A DNA stretch of 64,000 nucleotides from Terriglobus aquaticus (GTDB lineage Bacteria; Acidobacteriota; Terriglobia; Terriglobales; Acidobacteriaceae): the NCBI RefSeq assembly GCF_025685415.1, contig NZ_JAGSYB010000001.1, forward strand, positions 1,922,001 to 1,986,000, given 5' to 3'. The position numbers and the translations under genes are program-made. Positions 45,425 to 55,295 of the stretch are shown here, piece by piece. How positions within the stretch are numbered: the stretch's first letter is position 1; the number at the start of each line of letters is the position of its first letter. Under the pieces are notes generated by a model. It was not told where the DNA came from and searched no databases. It saw only the letters and a list, made by a program, of their open reading frames with translations.

Positions 45425-46018
45425 ATGAGCAGTGCACCTGTGATGTCCAGTCCGGAGGTCGAGGCCATCCTGAGCAGGCCAGCGCACCTGCTGTATCCGG
45501 AGGAGCGGTATGTTGCCGTGGAAGAGTACCTGACTTCTTCCTATCGACCGGACATGGATTATGTCGACGGGCATCTAGAGGTGCGGAATTTGGGTGAGTA
45601 CGAACACGGGCAGCTACAACTGGTGTTGCTGAGCATCTTCAACGAACACGCGAAGGAGTGGTCGATTCGGGTCGCTCCAGAGACGCGTCTGCAAGTGACA
45701 GCCGATCGATTCCGCATTCCCGATGTGATGGTCCTGTCGCGCACCGAGGAGAAGCCGAAACGTATCGTGCGTACGCCGCCACTGCTTTGCATTGAGATCC
45801 TGTCTCCCGAAGACACCTTTCTGCGTATCCAGAAGCGTACTGCGGACTACCTGGAGATGGGCGTTCCGCATGCCTGGATTTTCGATCCCAATGATTTGGG
45901 ACGGGTGTTCGTGTACGAAAACGGTCAGGGCCGATGGGTGGCGGACCGCGTTCTGCAGATCGCGGGAACAGAGATTCGGATCAACCTGGATGAAGTGGCC
46001 GAACGTCTTGAGGACTAA
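45425..46018 (+). CDS. Uma2-family (putative restriction endonuclease-like) protein
   Basis: This 197-residue protein has a PD-(D/E)xK fold as in the Uma2 family: D100 in RIPDVMVLS, E124 in LCIEILSPED and K137 nearby. It ends in a typical RINLDEVAERLED. Uma2 proteins are abundant in cyanobacteria and soil bacteria with no agreed role. It starts at ATG 45425 (or 45443), with a GGAGG about 14 bp upstream. A strong terminator follows. Confidence 0.85.
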   Translation: MSSAPVMSSPEVEAILSRPAHLLYPEERYVAVEEYLTSSYRPDMDYVDGHLEVRNLGEYEHGQLQLVLLSIFNEHAKEWSIRVAPETRLQVTADRFRIPDVMVLSRTEEKPKRIVRTPPLLCIEILSPEDTFLRIQKRTADYLEMGVPHAWIFDPNDLGRVFVYENGQGRWVADRVLQIAGTEIRINLDEVAERLED

Positions 46019-46038
46019 CAGGCGGAATGCAATGACGA

Positions 46039-46064
46039 AAAAGGCCCGCCGGAGCGGGCCTTTT
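46039..46064. terminator. Bidirectional terminator after Uma2 and erpA
   Basis: AAAAGGCCCGC (46039-46049) pairs with GCGGGCCTTTT (46054-46064), loop CGGA. A and T runs at both ends let it act on the Uma2 gene (plus) and erpA (minus), which converge here. Confidence 0.85.
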
Positions 46065-46085
46065 GCTTTGAGCTTGAGTTGGAGC

Positions 46086-46484
46086 TTAGACCGAGAACGA
46101 TGAGCCGCAGCCGCAGGTGCTCTTGACCTGGGGGTTCTCGAACTTGAAGCCGGCGGCTTCGAGGGTTTCGACGTAGTCGACGGTGCAGCCGTTCAGGTAC
46201 ATGGCGCTGGTGGCGTCGACGAAGACCTTGAGATCTTCGAAGCGGACTACCTTGTCCATCATGCCCTGGGCGTTTTCGAAGCTCATGGAGTACTGGAAGC
46301 CGGAGCAGCCGCCGCCGACGACGCCGATGCGCAGACCGGCGGGAAGCGGGTCCTGGGTCGCCATGATTTCCTTGACCTTTGCGATCGCGGCAGAGGTGAG
46401 GTTTACCGGCTGCGTGGATGCAGGAGCGGTGACGACCTCGGGTCCGCCTACGACTTCAGGGGTGGGTGCAACGGCAGTAGCCAT
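46086..46484 (-). CDS. erpA: Iron-sulfur cluster insertion protein ErpA/IscA-type
   Basis: This 132-residue A-type carrier has a conserved C60 in GGGCSGFQY and C124/C126 in STCGCGSS, ligands for an Fe-S cluster being delivered to apoproteins. An N-terminal extension of 25 Pro/Val/Ala-rich residues is unusual. ATG at 46484 follows GGAGG. It could receive sulfur from the iscS product in the same window, 40 kb away, but that is a pathway inference. Confidence 0.93.
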   Translation of the reverse strand: MATAVAPTPEVVGGPEVVTAPASTQPVNLTSAAIAKVKEIMATQDPLPAGLRIGVVGGGCSGFQYSMSFENAQGMMDKVVRFEDLKVFVDATSAMYLNGCTVDYVETLEAAGFKFENPQVKSTCGCGSSFSV

Positions 46485-46668
46485 GAATCAAACCTCCGGG
46501 AAACGACTTCTTCAGTGTATGCCCGCCGGAAACACCGAGCAAGGCGGTCGTAGTTAGTCAGATGCCTGGCGGGTGTGCGAGGACGCAGCGATTTCGAATG
46601 GGAGTCAGAAAACGGCGACGCGCGAGGTACTCGCCTGAACGTTCCGCCGATTCGGCGCCAACACGACG

Positions 46669-46697
46669 CCGGGATGCGGCAAAATGCCGCACCCCGG
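46669..46697 (-). terminator. Hairpin downstream of the TonB receptor gene
   Basis: CCGGG and GCGGCA (46669-46681) pair with TGCCGC and CCCGG (46685-46697), interrupted by a small internal loop. On the minus strand it lies about 50 bp past the receptor stop, as expected for its terminator. T-run not visible. Confidence 0.55.
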
Positions 46698-46747
46698 TCG
46701 CCGTCAGCGGTGGAGCTGCCTGGTCAGCGGCTGCGAAGAGCCAGCCG

Positions 46748-49700
46748 CTAGAAGGAGATTCTGCCGCCCAGGGAGATGAGCCGCGGAAAGTTGATGGCGC
46801 TGGTGTTGACGGTTCCGAACTGCGAATTGCCGTACTTCAGGCCGTTGGAGTTGAGGGCAAAGAGTGGCGTGTTGAAGACGTTCAAGGCTTCGGCCTGAAA
46901 GCGGAAGTGAACGCGCTCAAACTGGAACTCCTTGAAGACGGAGGCGTCGGCGTTGCGCATGCCGGGGGCGCGGCAGGCGCCATCGGTGCGCGGAGCGTTG
47001 CCGAACTCACCCACGCCGGGCTGGGTGGGGGAAAAAGCGGCGGGGTTGAAGTAGGAGGTGAGCCGGCCCTGGACCGATCCGCCGGTGCAGAGCGGGACGC
47101 CGGCGAGCAGGTTGGGACGCTGCACGGAGGTACCCAGCGCGCTGGAGTTCTGGTTGGTGTTCAACTGCAGTGGCACGGGGCCACCGTCCTGCGCGACAAA
47201 GGTCATGTTGGCCTGGTAGCCGCCGATCAGCAGGTCCATCCACTTGCTGGTGTTGAGGTACGCGCGGCCCTTGCCGAAGGGCAGATCCCACGATCCGCCG
47301 AAGGTGAAGCGGTGCGGGATGTCGTTGATGGCGAGCGAGTACTCGCCGCCGGGGCCGTTGATGTTGTAGACGTTCTGCGGACCGCTGGCTGCGCCGACGT
47401 TCAGGTTGCTGCTCTGGGTGAACTGGCTGTCCATGTTCTTGGACCAGGTGTAGCCGACGGTGAGCGAGAAGCCTTTGCTGTAGCGCTTGCGTGCGTTCAG
47501 GATGAGCGAGTTGTAGTTGGATTTGGAGACGCTCGGCTGGAGGCTGACGGAGCTGAACTGCGGGAAGGGACGGCAAAGCTGCGCGTTGGAGATGGTCGCG
47601 GCGCCGATGACACCCGTGCCGCCCTTGCCCGCGTAGGGGTTGGCACTGCGTGCGGTGAGGAAGGCCGCGGGTGAGAGGTTGGTTGGGTTCGCGGGGCAGG
47701 CGCCCTGGCCGTACGGAATGGCTGAGGGGTTGACCTGGTCGATGTTGTAGGTGCCGCCGTTGGAGGGCAGGAGGTTGCGGCCGTGCGCGCCGACGTAGCC
47801 CATCTCAAACGACACGCCGGAACCAAGCTCCTGCTGAATGTCGAACGAGTACTGCTGGATGATGGGGTTGCGGCGGTTCTGGTCGATGGTGGTCAGGCTG
47901 GTGCCGATGCCCTGCGCAAGGCCGGCGGAGTTGCCGCTGGGCTGAGCAAGGCCGTTGGGGAACGGGTTGCTGAGCGAGTTGGCGGGCGTGTTATTGGAGT
48001 CGTTCGAGGCGACGTAGGTGTTGGTCTGTGCGTAGCCCGGAGCAAGCGAAGCGCTGGTGCTGTAGTAGATGGGCGCGTAAAAGACACCGTAGCCGCCGCG
48101 CACGACCATCTTTGGATTGACGGCGTAGGCGAAGCCGGCGCGCGGACCGAACTTGAGCACGCCGTTGTCGCAGCAGTGGTCCTTGTAGCCGTTCTGGCCG
48201 GCGAACTCGATCGCACCCTTGGTGGGCACGCCCGAGGTGTTGGAGATGGGGTTGGTCACGCCCGTGTCGAAGCCGACGGCGTAGTGGTTGTTGCGCTCGT
48301 GGATGCCGGGTTCGAGCTCGTAGCGGAGGCCGGCGTTGACCGTGAGGCGATCGTTGACGCGGATGTCGTCCTGGAAGTAGACGGCGTTGTATTTCACATT
48401 GAGCGCGAGTGGCGTGACGACCTGGACCGATCCGCTGGTGGGAACGCCGAGCAGAAGATCGGCGAGATCGGCACCACCCACGCGCGAGCCCTTGGCCGGG
48501 TTGGCGTTCTGGCTGGTGAAGGTGTTCTGGAAGGTGTAGTTGCCGTTGCCCGTGCTGACGTTGGTGAAGTCGACGGAGATGGTGCGGAAGTTATAGCCGG
48601 CCTTGAGCGAGTGGCGGCCAAGGCTCTTGGCGACCGAGGCGACCGCGTTGCGCGAGTAGAAGACCGCGGGGCCGGAGTTGTTGGTGCCGAACGATGCAGC
48701 GGTCTGCATGGTGATGGCCGGGAAGGCCTTCTTCTGCAGAGCGTTCGCATAGGCAGTCGGGAAGCCGAGATTGGCGGCCTGATCGTAGTTGGTGGTCAGG
48801 TCCAGCGTGTTGTTCGGGAACCGATTCTGGCCGTAGCTGACAGTGAGGATCGTCGTGGGATTGAGCGTGATGACGTTGTTCTGGTTGAAGTCGTCGACCT
48901 TGCGGTAGAGCAGGTAGGACGCGTTGCCGTCGCCAGCGAAGGAGCCGAGAGGATTGCCGCCGGGCTCCTTGGAGCCGTAGTGCAGATAGCTGGCGTTGGC
49001 GAGCCACCAGTGCGTGATCTGAACGTCGACCTTGCTGATGAACTCGTCGGCGCGATCGCCGAGCAGGTCAGTGGGCTGGAAGTTCACAGCGCCGTAGGTG
49101 ACGTTGTTGTTACAGCCAGCGGCACAGTTTGGCAGGCCGGAGAGGATGCGGGCGCCCACGGGATTGATGCGGTTCTGCGGGATGAAATTGCCGGCAAAGG
49201 GCTGGCGGTTGCCGGTGACGGGATCGGTGGTCAGCGGGTCGTAGATGGTGATGCCGGAGCCGGCGAAGTTACCCGCGCGTTCGTTGGCCGAAGGAAGGAA
49301 GTAGTTGCCGCCGAGAGGCGAGCGCTGGCGATACCCTTCTTCCGTTGCGATGAACCAGGCGCGGTCTTTCCAGATGGGGCCGCCGATGGAGCCCTCGTAG
49401 CTGTACTGAGTGATGGTGGGACGGCCGACGTTGTTGTGATTGTTGAGCCAGGTGTTGGCGGACCAGTTGGTCTGGCGGGTGGAGCCGTACAGGTTGCCGT
49501 GGAGGGTGTTGGTGCCGCTCTTGAGCAGGGTGTTGAATACGCCTCCGCCGGTGCGGCCCGCCTCGGCGTCGTAGGTGTTCGCCTGGGTCTTCATTTCCTG
49601 CACGGATTCAACGGAGGGAATGATGACGGCGCGGTTGGAGAAGTCGGTGACGGGCACGCCGTCGATGAGGTAGTTGTTCATGTTGACCGGGCCGCCAGCG

Positions 49701-50269
49701 ATGGAGATGGCGGACGAGCCGGACTGATCCTGGAAGCGGTTGAAGCGCGGATCGCCGGTGGTGGTCACGTTGTTGTTGAGCTTGGTGAGCAGGAAGGGGT
49801 TGCGGCCGAGGTTGGGCAGGTCGACGAGTTTCTGCGTGTCGAAGACCTGGCCGTTCTGCGCGGTGGCGGTGTCGATGACGGGCTCGGCGCTGGTGACTTC
49901 GACGACGGTGTTGGAGCTGCCCAGCGTGAGCGGAATGTCGATGGCGACGGTCTGCTGGGTCTGCACGACAACGTGGACGTTTTCGTACTTGTTGAAGCCC
50001 TGCTGCATGACACGGATCGTGAAGGTGCCGGGGTCGACCGCGTTGAAGACGTACTCGCCTGCGCCGGTGGTGGTGGTCTTGCGCTCCACCTTGGTGGCCT
50101 CGTCGATCATGAGCACTTCCGCGTTGGGAACGGCTGCGCCGGAGGGATCTTTCACCAGGCCTTTGAGCGTGCCGTAGTAGGACTGCGCTGCTGCGGCGGG
50201 TGCGAGGGAGAGGACGATGGCGGCGGTGGTGAGCACGGCGTGATGCGACAAGCGGGTGTATCGGGTCAA
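46748..50269 (-). CDS. TonB-dependent receptor with carboxypeptidase-regulatory-like domain (Oar-like)
   Basis: The gene encodes about 1173 residues, typical of the large acidobacterial Oar-like receptors. The order is: signal peptide (AVLTTAAIVLSLAPAAAAQ), a carboxypeptidase-regulatory-like beta domain (about 30-110, with YYGTLKGLVKDPSGAAVPNAEV), plug domain with YLIDGVPV near 215, then a long beta-barrel ending RLISLGGRISF with the C-terminal Phe. Such receptors import glycans or siderophores through the outer membrane. The TTG start at 50269 has GGAGG five bases upstream. It is isolated, without a SusD partner or enzymes. Confidence 0.9.
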   Translation of the reverse strand: MTRYTRLSHHAVLTTAAIVLSLAPAAAAQSYYGTLKGLVKDPSGAAVPNAEVLMIDEATKVERKTTTTGAGEYVFNAVDPGTFTIRVMQQGFNKYENVHVVVQTQQTVAIDIPLTLGSSNTVVEVTSAEPVIDTATAQNGQVFDTQKLVDLPNLGRNPFLLTKLNNNVTTTGDPRFNRFQDQSGSSAISIAGGPVNMNNYLIDGVPVTDFSNRAVIIPSVESVQEMKTQANTYDAEAGRTGGGVFNTLLKSGTNTLHGNLYGSTRQTNWSANTWLNNHNNVGRPTITQYSYEGSIGGPIWKDRAWFIATEEGYRQRSPLGGNYFLPSANERAGNFAGSGITIYDPLTTDPVTGNRQPFAGNFIPQNRINPVGARILSGLPNCAAGCNNNVTYGAVNFQPTDLLGDRADEFISKVDVQITHWWLANASYLHYGSKEPGGNPLGSFAGDGNASYLLYRKVDDFNQNNVITLNPTTILTVSYGQNRFPNNTLDLTTNYDQAANLGFPTAYANALQKKAFPAITMQTAASFGTNNSGPAVFYSRNAVASVAKSLGRHSLKAGYNFRTISVDFTNVSTGNGNYTFQNTFTSQNANPAKGSRVGGADLADLLLGVPTSGSVQVVTPLALNVKYNAVYFQDDIRVNDRLTVNAGLRYELEPGIHERNNHYAVGFDTGVTNPISNTSGVPTKGAIEFAGQNGYKDHCCDNGVLKFGPRAGFAYAVNPKMVVRGGYGVFYAPIYYSTSASLAPGYAQTNTYVASNDSNNTPANSLSNPFPNGLAQPSGNSAGLAQGIGTSLTTIDQNRRNPIIQQYSFDIQQELGSGVSFEMGYVGAHGRNLLPSNGGTYNIDQVNPSAIPYGQGACPANPTNLSPAAFLTARSANPYAGKGGTGVIGAATISNAQLCRPFPQFSSVSLQPSVSKSNYNSLILNARKRYSKGFSLTVGYTWSKNMDSQFTQSSNLNVGAASGPQNVYNINGPGGEYSLAINDIPHRFTFGGSWDLPFGKGRAYLNTSKWMDLLIGGYQANMTFVAQDGGPVPLQLNTNQNSSALGTSVQRPNLLAGVPLCTGGSVQGRLTSYFNPAAFSPTQPGVGEFGNAPRTDGACRAPGMRNADASVFKEFQFERVHFRFQAEALNVFNTPLFALNSNGLKYGNSQFGTVNTSAINFPRLISLGGRISF

Positions 50270-50960
50270 GCGGGCCTCCTGCAGGTGTGAAACGGGTACA
50301 GCAGTTCGTTCGCGCCAGAAGCGCGTTTTGTGTGCGAGCGGCGCTTGTGCGTTGGCGACGCGCCGTTGCCTGGGTACAGATCTGCGAGCGCGCAACGCTG
50401 TTCGTTTGCGCGAGAACGGTATGGGGATGCGATCCGCTGGTGGAGCGCGCGGTCGGTGATCAGTTCAGAGTGCGGACTGCGAATCGAGTGCCGGCGGTTC
50501 GGAAGGTTGGCCCGAACGCCTTGTACTGCCGGTGCTGCAGAGGCGGAGCGATTGGCCCGGCCAGAGAGTACGGAGTGCGTCTGTGTGGAACTGCGTGCCG
50601 CCAGGAGCGGCGCTGGTGCAGGTACAGAGTTACGGCGACTGCGATAGGGGTTCACGCTTCGCCTTGCGGCAAAGTGCGATCCGGATCATCGATCGGTAGC
50701 GAACGCTTTACGGATTCAGGGTTCCTGAGACCGGGTGTTCGCGTGAGGCATGTGGAATGTAAGTGCGAGATTACAGAGAGGTCAATTTCATGTCAACGAG
50801 AAATGCTGATTTCTCTGAGGAAATCTGCCGGTTTTAGAAGGCGCGGCGATGTGGAGGGCACAACGCATACGACGCGGTGAGGCACGGCGAGTTATGCGAC
50901 GTTGTCGCGCAACTGCACCGTGCTCACCGCGTCCTTTGTTAGTGCTTGATCGCTCTTCGC
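50270..50960. other. 691-bp intergenic region upstream of the TonB receptor gene
   Basis: This is the largest non-coding stretch in the window. Frames open on both strands lack family-like sequence. It contains a candidate minus-strand promoter and an adjacent palindrome about 500 bp from the receptor start, which would give a leader of roughly 490 nt. I see no rRNA, tRNA or known riboswitch. Confidence 0.5.
50770..50815 (-). promoter_or_regulatory. Candidate promoter and palindrome for the TonB receptor gene
   Basis: On the minus strand TTGACA (50791-50796) lies 15 bases from TGTAAT (50770-50775), a near-consensus hexamer pair with short spacing. Immediately upstream is the perfect inverted repeat GAGAAAT-GCTG-ATTTCTC (50798-50815), positioned like an activator or repressor site. 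Confidence 0.4.
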
Positions 50961-51446
50961 TTACTTGGAGCGGACGGCGATAACCTCGATTTCTGCAAGG
51001 GCTGTAGGAGAGACCAGCGCGGCCACCTGGACGGCGGAGCGCGCGGGCTTGTTGGGCTGGTCCTTGGTGCCGAAGAACTGCGTGTAGCTGGACTGCAGCG
51101 CGGGGAAATCGAGCTTGCCGGTCTTGGGATCGGCGACGAGGAAGACGGTCATCTTGACGACGTCTTTCATGTCGAGACCCTGCTCGCGAAGGGCGGCCTG
51201 GATCTTGGTGAAGATGCTGTAGGTCTGCGCCTTGGTGTCGCCGTAGTCGGCGGGCGTGCCCTTGGCGGCGTCGGCAGGTGTGACCGGGTTGGCGAGCTGC
51301 CCGCTGAGATAGAAGGTGTCGCCGGCCCAGACGCCGTTGGCGATGGGGCTCTTCTCATTGGGCTGAATGTGCTTGACCGTGACCTGCGCATGTGCGGAGA
51401 GCGCGGTGCCGAGCAGCGCCACGGCTGCGAGTGCGAACTTCTTCAT
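50961..51446 (-). CDS. Exported RidA-family protein
   Basis: This 161-residue protein has a signal peptide (FALAAVALLGTALSAHAQ) and a RidA/YjgF domain. It retains the key arginine in PARSAVQVAAL, SGQLANPV near residue 48 and an AEIEVIAV tail. RidA hydrolyses reactive imines and enamines to ketones; most are cytosolic. A periplasmic one beside a periplasmic amine oxidase (36 bp upstream) makes sense because that enzyme produces imines. Same strand and likely one operon. Confidence 0.9.
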   Translation of the reverse strand: MKKFALAAVALLGTALSAHAQVTVKHIQPNEKSPIANGVWAGDTFYLSGQLANPVTPADAAKGTPADYGDTKAQTYSIFTKIQAALREQGLDMKDVVKMTVFLVADPKTGKLDFPALQSSYTQFFGTKDQPNKPARSAVQVAALVSPTALAEIEVIAVRSK

Positions 51447-51482
51447 GGTTCTGTCTTTCCCTTCCCTGTTGCCGGTGACTGC

Positions 51483-53066
51483 TTATGCGGTGACTGCTGT
51501 GTGTGCACCGGTGAGGCGTGCCGAGCGGACGCGCTCGGAAATCATGTTGACGGCGCGGCGTGCGCTGAGAGCGGCACCCTCCTGCCAGCCGACGATGTGG
51601 CTGGTGTGATCGCCGGCGAAGTAGATGGGGCCGTCGGGCTGCGTGATGGTGTCGTAGCCGCTGGGGCCACCACCGTAACCGCGGATCCACGAGCCCTCGT
51701 TCCACTTCACGCGACGCCAGCCGCAGAACATGGGCTGAGTGAGTTCCTTGCCGTGGCCGGGGTGGATGCGCTCAAGCTGTGTGCGCGCCTTCTCAAACTT
51801 CTCCTGCGTGGAGAGCTTGCTGAAGCCCCAGTTGTTCTCTTCTTCGTACCCGGTCACGAGGATGCCGTTGGGCGCCATGAGGTTCGCGGACGGGTACCAG
51901 ACGATGGTGGTCGGGCCGGGGTTCATGAAGGAGAGGCCGCCGTAGATGTTGTAGTCCTGCTCCCAGAACCGGCGCGACTGCCAGGCAATCTTGTACGCAC
52001 CGGCGTAGGTGGAGCCGTCGACCGCGGTCTTGTACGCGGGGGAGAGATCGTTCGGGATCGACTTCAGGATGGTGAGCGGCATGGCGCAGATGAAGTAGTC
52101 CGCATGCACGGTCTTGGTGCCGCTGCCCTGCTTGTAGCTGATGTCGACACCGTTGGTGGTCTTCTTGATCTCGGTGACGGGAGCGTTGTAGACGATGGTC
52201 TTGCCAAGCGCTTTGTCGAAGGCGTAGGGGATGCGGTCCATGCCGCCGACGGGCTGCATCATGGTCGCCTGCCAGTCCCACGTCTCTTCGTAGAGCACGC
52301 CGGTCCAGAAGTTTTCGTCGAGCAGCGTGTGCATGTCCATGGGGTCGTCGATGACGCCGACGACGGGGCCGGCACCGGCGGGCGTCTTGTAGCCGGCGCG
52401 GTCGCTGCCGATGTACTTGCTGTTTTTGTCGAGGGGGCCGTAGACCTTGAGGAAGGTGAGCATGCGCTCGCGATCTTCCTTGGTCAGCTCCTGGTCGAGC
52501 GCGCCGTTGCTGATGGATTTTGCGAGGAGTTCGGAGACGTGGCCGCGGGTATCGTTCACCGCTTTGCGCTGCACGACGGGCTTGCCGCCGTTGGCATTGT
52601 CGTTCTGCAGGAAGGTGGAGCGGCTGGTGTTGATCTCGACTTCGAGCGGGACGTTCAGTTCGCGGCAGTAGCCGAGCATGGTGCCGTGTACGGATGGGAG
52701 ACGCCCAGGTCCCATGTTCTGGTAGTTCGGGGCGTCCCAGGTACAGGTCTGCTTTTCGCCGCCGACGAACTCGACGTCGACGCCCTTACGCGCGGAGAAG
52801 TTGCGGCCGCCGGGACGGTGGCGGGCTTCGAGCAGGGTAACGTCATAGCCGAGCTTCTTTGCCTCGTACGCGGCGACCAGGCCGCCAATGCCAGCGCCGG
52901 CGATCACCAGCCGTACGCCCTTGCCGGAGCCCGCTGCTGCGGCGATCGGTTCGGCGAGCGTCGCCTTCATGGGCATGAGTCCAAGAGACTGCATGGTGGC
53001 GAAGGCGGCGGAGTATCCTCCGGCCTGTCCAACACGCATCAGGAAATTGCGACGGGTCATCGACAT
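51483..53066 (-). CDS. Tat-exported flavin amine oxidase
   Basis: The protein is about 527 residues, with a twin-arginine signal (MTRRNFLMRVGQAGG). A Rossmann FAD motif VIAGAGIGGLVAAYEAKKLG and EARHRPGGR follow, and the second FAD element is GPIYFAGDHTSHIVGWQEGAALS at the C-terminus. It belongs to the monoamine/L-amino-acid oxidase family, which convert amines to imines with release of hydrogen peroxide. The start is placed at 53066, 10 bp after AGGAG; starts at 53075 and 53060 are alternatives. It is followed by an exported RidA gene. Confidence 0.87.
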   Translation of the reverse strand: MSMTRRNFLMRVGQAGGYSAAFATMQSLGLMPMKATLAEPIAAAAGSGKGVRLVIAGAGIGGLVAAYEAKKLGYDVTLLEARHRPGGRNFSARKGVDVEFVGGEKQTCTWDAPNYQNMGPGRLPSVHGTMLGYCRELNVPLEVEINTSRSTFLQNDNANGGKPVVQRKAVNDTRGHVSELLAKSISNGALDQELTKEDRERMLTFLKVYGPLDKNSKYIGSDRAGYKTPAGAGPVVGVIDDPMDMHTLLDENFWTGVLYEETWDWQATMMQPVGGMDRIPYAFDKALGKTIVYNAPVTEIKKTTNGVDISYKQGSGTKTVHADYFICAMPLTILKSIPNDLSPAYKTAVDGSTYAGAYKIAWQSRRFWEQDYNIYGGLSFMNPGPTTIVWYPSANLMAPNGILVTGYEEENNWGFSKLSTQEKFEKARTQLERIHPGHGKELTQPMFCGWRRVKWNEGSWIRGYGGGPSGYDTITQPDGPIYFAGDHTSHIVGWQEGAALSARRAVNMISERVRSARLTGAHTAVTA

Positions 53067-53300
53067 CTGTGACATGCTCCTGTGTTTCAACGAGTACGGG
53101 TAGGCGTTGTTGCCACGCATACGGGGAAGCGAGGCAACTGGTTCGTTGGCGCAACGTGCAGCGACTCAACCGCGCTGGAGAACGCGGGCGAGGGATGAAA
53201 ATGTCAAGGGGTTACAGCCACAGTATGGCAGAAAATCCGAGTCTGTAAAGAGGCTGTGAATCCTGACCCGTGGCACGACGCCGCAGCGCGATTTCGAGCG

Positions 53301-54491
53301 CTAACCGAGGGGCGTTTGCGCGGGCGACTCCGGCACGGGCGGTTTCGGAGTCTTGTAGACGAAGTTGGTCAGGAGATAGCTCTGCACCGGGTGTTCGACC
53401 CAGCGATACGCAACGTAGGCCGCCAGCAGGATCAGGGCGTAGTAGATCCAGGGGTCGAACGCCTGCAGGTGCAGGTGCTCTGCCGCATGGTGGTCGTGCA
53501 GCACATTCCACAAGTTGAAGTGCAGAAGGTAGAGGCAGAAGCTGGCCCGGCCGAAGATGCCCATGGGCCCCCAACCGAAGGCACGCGAGATCCAGTGCAC
53601 ACCAGTGAGACCGACGATGAGCGTGGCGAAGACCGGTGTGAGCAGGCCACCGTGCAGAAGGACGTAGGGCAGGTGCGGAACGGCGAGATAGAAGCAGAGC
53701 ACGATGAAGATGCCTGCGCCGATCGTCATCCAGAGCTTGGTGCGGTCCTGCAGCGCTCTTGCATTGTTCAGCCGGCCCAGCGTGACGCCCGCCATGAAGA
53801 TGGGGACGTAGGCGAGCGGAGTGTATTTGTAGAGCCGCAGCCAGTACGCGGAGGAGTAGCGGTCGATGTTGGTGAGGTGGTCCGGATTCAGCGCCATGTA
53901 GGTGATGGGCAGGACCAACTCGCAGCACCAGAACGTGAAGAAAAGAATGAGCAGCTTCTGCGCGTCCTTTGGCCACCACTTTGCGCGATTGATGAACGGA
54001 AAGGCGAGATAGAGCATCGCTTCCGTAGAGAGCGTCCAGGCCACGGTGTTCCAAAAGGTGGCGAGCGTTGGGCTCCAGCCCTGCAGCAGCAGCGGCGTGA
54101 GGACAACGCCTGTCCAGAACTCGCCGTGCGGGCGCGCCAGCCACTCGGCATGCAACATGCCCAGCGAAACGAGAAGCGATAAAAGGTAGACGGGATAGAG
54201 GCGCGAGCCGCGAGCGGCGTAGAAGCGGCCGACCTTGATCGTGTCAGCCCGGTGCGCGTAGTTGTAGCTGAGCACGAAGCCGCTGATGAGAAGGAAGCAG
54301 CCGATGTAGGTGAATCCGGCCTCGATCATGGGCCGGATGTAGGTGGCGTGCGGCGGGGTGTAGTGAAAGAAGAGGATGCCCACCGCGAGAAAGGTGCGAA
54401 TGCCGGTGAGGCCCGGAAGTGGTGGCTTGCGGTCCGGGGCCAGCATGTGCGGCAGCAGGTGCTTGTTCGCCTTGCTAGTTGCCACTGGCAA
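53301..54491 (-). CDS. Acyltransferase 3 family protein
   Basis: This 396-residue polytopic protein has [37 protein letters not shown] and [17 protein letters not shown], followed by about nine more hydrophobic helices, matching the OafA/YrhL acyltransferases. The best start is a TTG at 54491, with GGAGG six bases upstream, overlapping the pyrH 3' end by 17 bp. It is probably co-transcribed with pyrH. Acceptor unknown, likely a surface polysaccharide or lipid. Confidence 0.85.
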   Translation of the reverse strand: MPVATSKANKHLLPHMLAPDRKPPLPGLTGIRTFLAVGILFFHYTPPHATYIRPMIEAGFTYIGCFLLISGFVLSYNYAHRADTIKVGRFYAARGSRLYPVYLLSLLVSLGMLHAEWLARPHGEFWTGVVLTPLLLQGWSPTLATFWNTVAWTLSTEAMLYLAFPFINRAKWWPKDAQKLLILFFTFWCCELVLPITYMALNPDHLTNIDRYSSAYWLRLYKYTPLAYVPIFMAGVTLGRLNNARALQDRTKLWMTIGAGIFIVLCFYLAVPHLPYVLLHGGLLTPVFATLIVGLTGVHWISRAFGWGPMGIFGRASFCLYLLHFNLWNVLHDHHAAEHLHLQAFDPWIYYALILLAAYVAYRWVEHPVQSYLLTNFVYKTPKPPVPESPAQTPLG

Positions 54492-55257
54492 CCGTGCCCT
54501 CCGGTACTGCCTGGCTCAGGGCGATGTTGCCGTTGACGGTGGCTTCGGGCAGCTTGCTGACGACGAGAGTGCCGAGGCGCTCTCCGCTGACGACGCGCAC
54601 AATGTTGCCCTGCTCGCGCATGGAGAAGATCACCATGGGCATGCGGTTCTCATTGCAGAGGCTGACGGCGCTGGTATCCATGACGCGTAGGCCGCGCTGG
54701 ATGATGTCCATGTAGGTAATGGTGTCGAACATGGTCGCGTCGGGATCCTTCTTGGGATCGGCGGTGTAGATGCCGTCGACGGACGTGGCCTTGAGCAGGA
54801 CATCGGCGCGGATCTCCATGGCGCGCAGGGCCGCGGCGGTGTCGGTGGAGAAATAGGGATTGCCGGTGCCCGCGCCGAAGATGACGACGCGGCCTTTTTC
54901 GAGGTGGCGGATAGCGCGGCGGCGGATGTAGGGCTCGGCGATCTCGTGCATCTCGATGGCGGACATGACGCGGCAGTTGATGCCGAGCTTTTCGATCGCG
55001 TCCTGCAGGGCGATGGCGTTGATCACGGTGGACAGCATGCCCATGTGATCGGCGGCGACACGATCCATGTGGATGGCCTGCTCTGCGACGCCGCGGAAGA
55101 AGTTGCCGCCGCCGACGACGACGCCGACCTGGCAGCCGCTGTTGCAGAGTTCCGCAATTTCAGACGCGACGCGGCTGGCGAAGATGGCGTCGATGCCGAA
55201 GCCGCGACCCGCGGCCAACGCTTCCCCGGAGATTTTGAGAAGGACACGTTTGTACAT
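54475..55257 (-). CDS. pyrH: UMP kinase
   Basis: The 260-residue enzyme phosphorylates UMP to UDP in pyrimidine synthesis. Family features: [14 protein letters not shown] at the N-terminus, [11 protein letters not shown] at 46-56, [12 protein letters not shown], and [20 protein letters not shown]. Bacterial UMP kinases are hexameric amino-acid-kinase-fold proteins. Its C-terminal 20 residues extend the usual length and contain the TTG start of the downstream acyltransferase gene. ATG at 55257. Confidence 0.96.
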   Translation of the reverse strand: MYKRVLLKISGEALAAGRGFGIDAIFASRVASEIAELCNSGCQVGVVVGGGNFFRGVAEQAIHMDRVAADHMGMLSTVINAIALQDAIEKLGINCRVMSAIEMHEIAEPYIRRRAIRHLEKGRVVIFGAGTGNPYFSTDTAAALRAMEIRADVLLKATSVDGIYTADPKKDPDATMFDTITYMDIIQRGLRVMDTSAVSLCNENRMPMVIFSMREQGNIVRVVSGERLGTLVVSKLPEATVNGNIALSQAVPEGTVASGN

Positions 55258-55295
55258 GGTCGCCGCTCAGTATCTCACGCAGCCAAGGGTGTACC

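Noticed and set aside
47783-50290. An 835-codon open frame on the plus strand opposite the TonB receptor
   Set aside because: It is the antisense shadow of a long high-GC gene; composition is valine/glycine/alanine/aspartate noise without family motifs.
50287-50880. A 197-codon plus-strand frame in the receptor upstream gap
   Set aside because: Rich in Arg and Cys with no family-like pattern or ribosome binding site; probably random in high GC.
53202-53207. TTGACA-like hexamer upstream of the amine oxidase
   Set aside because: No matching -10 element at a normal distance, so not listed as a promoter.
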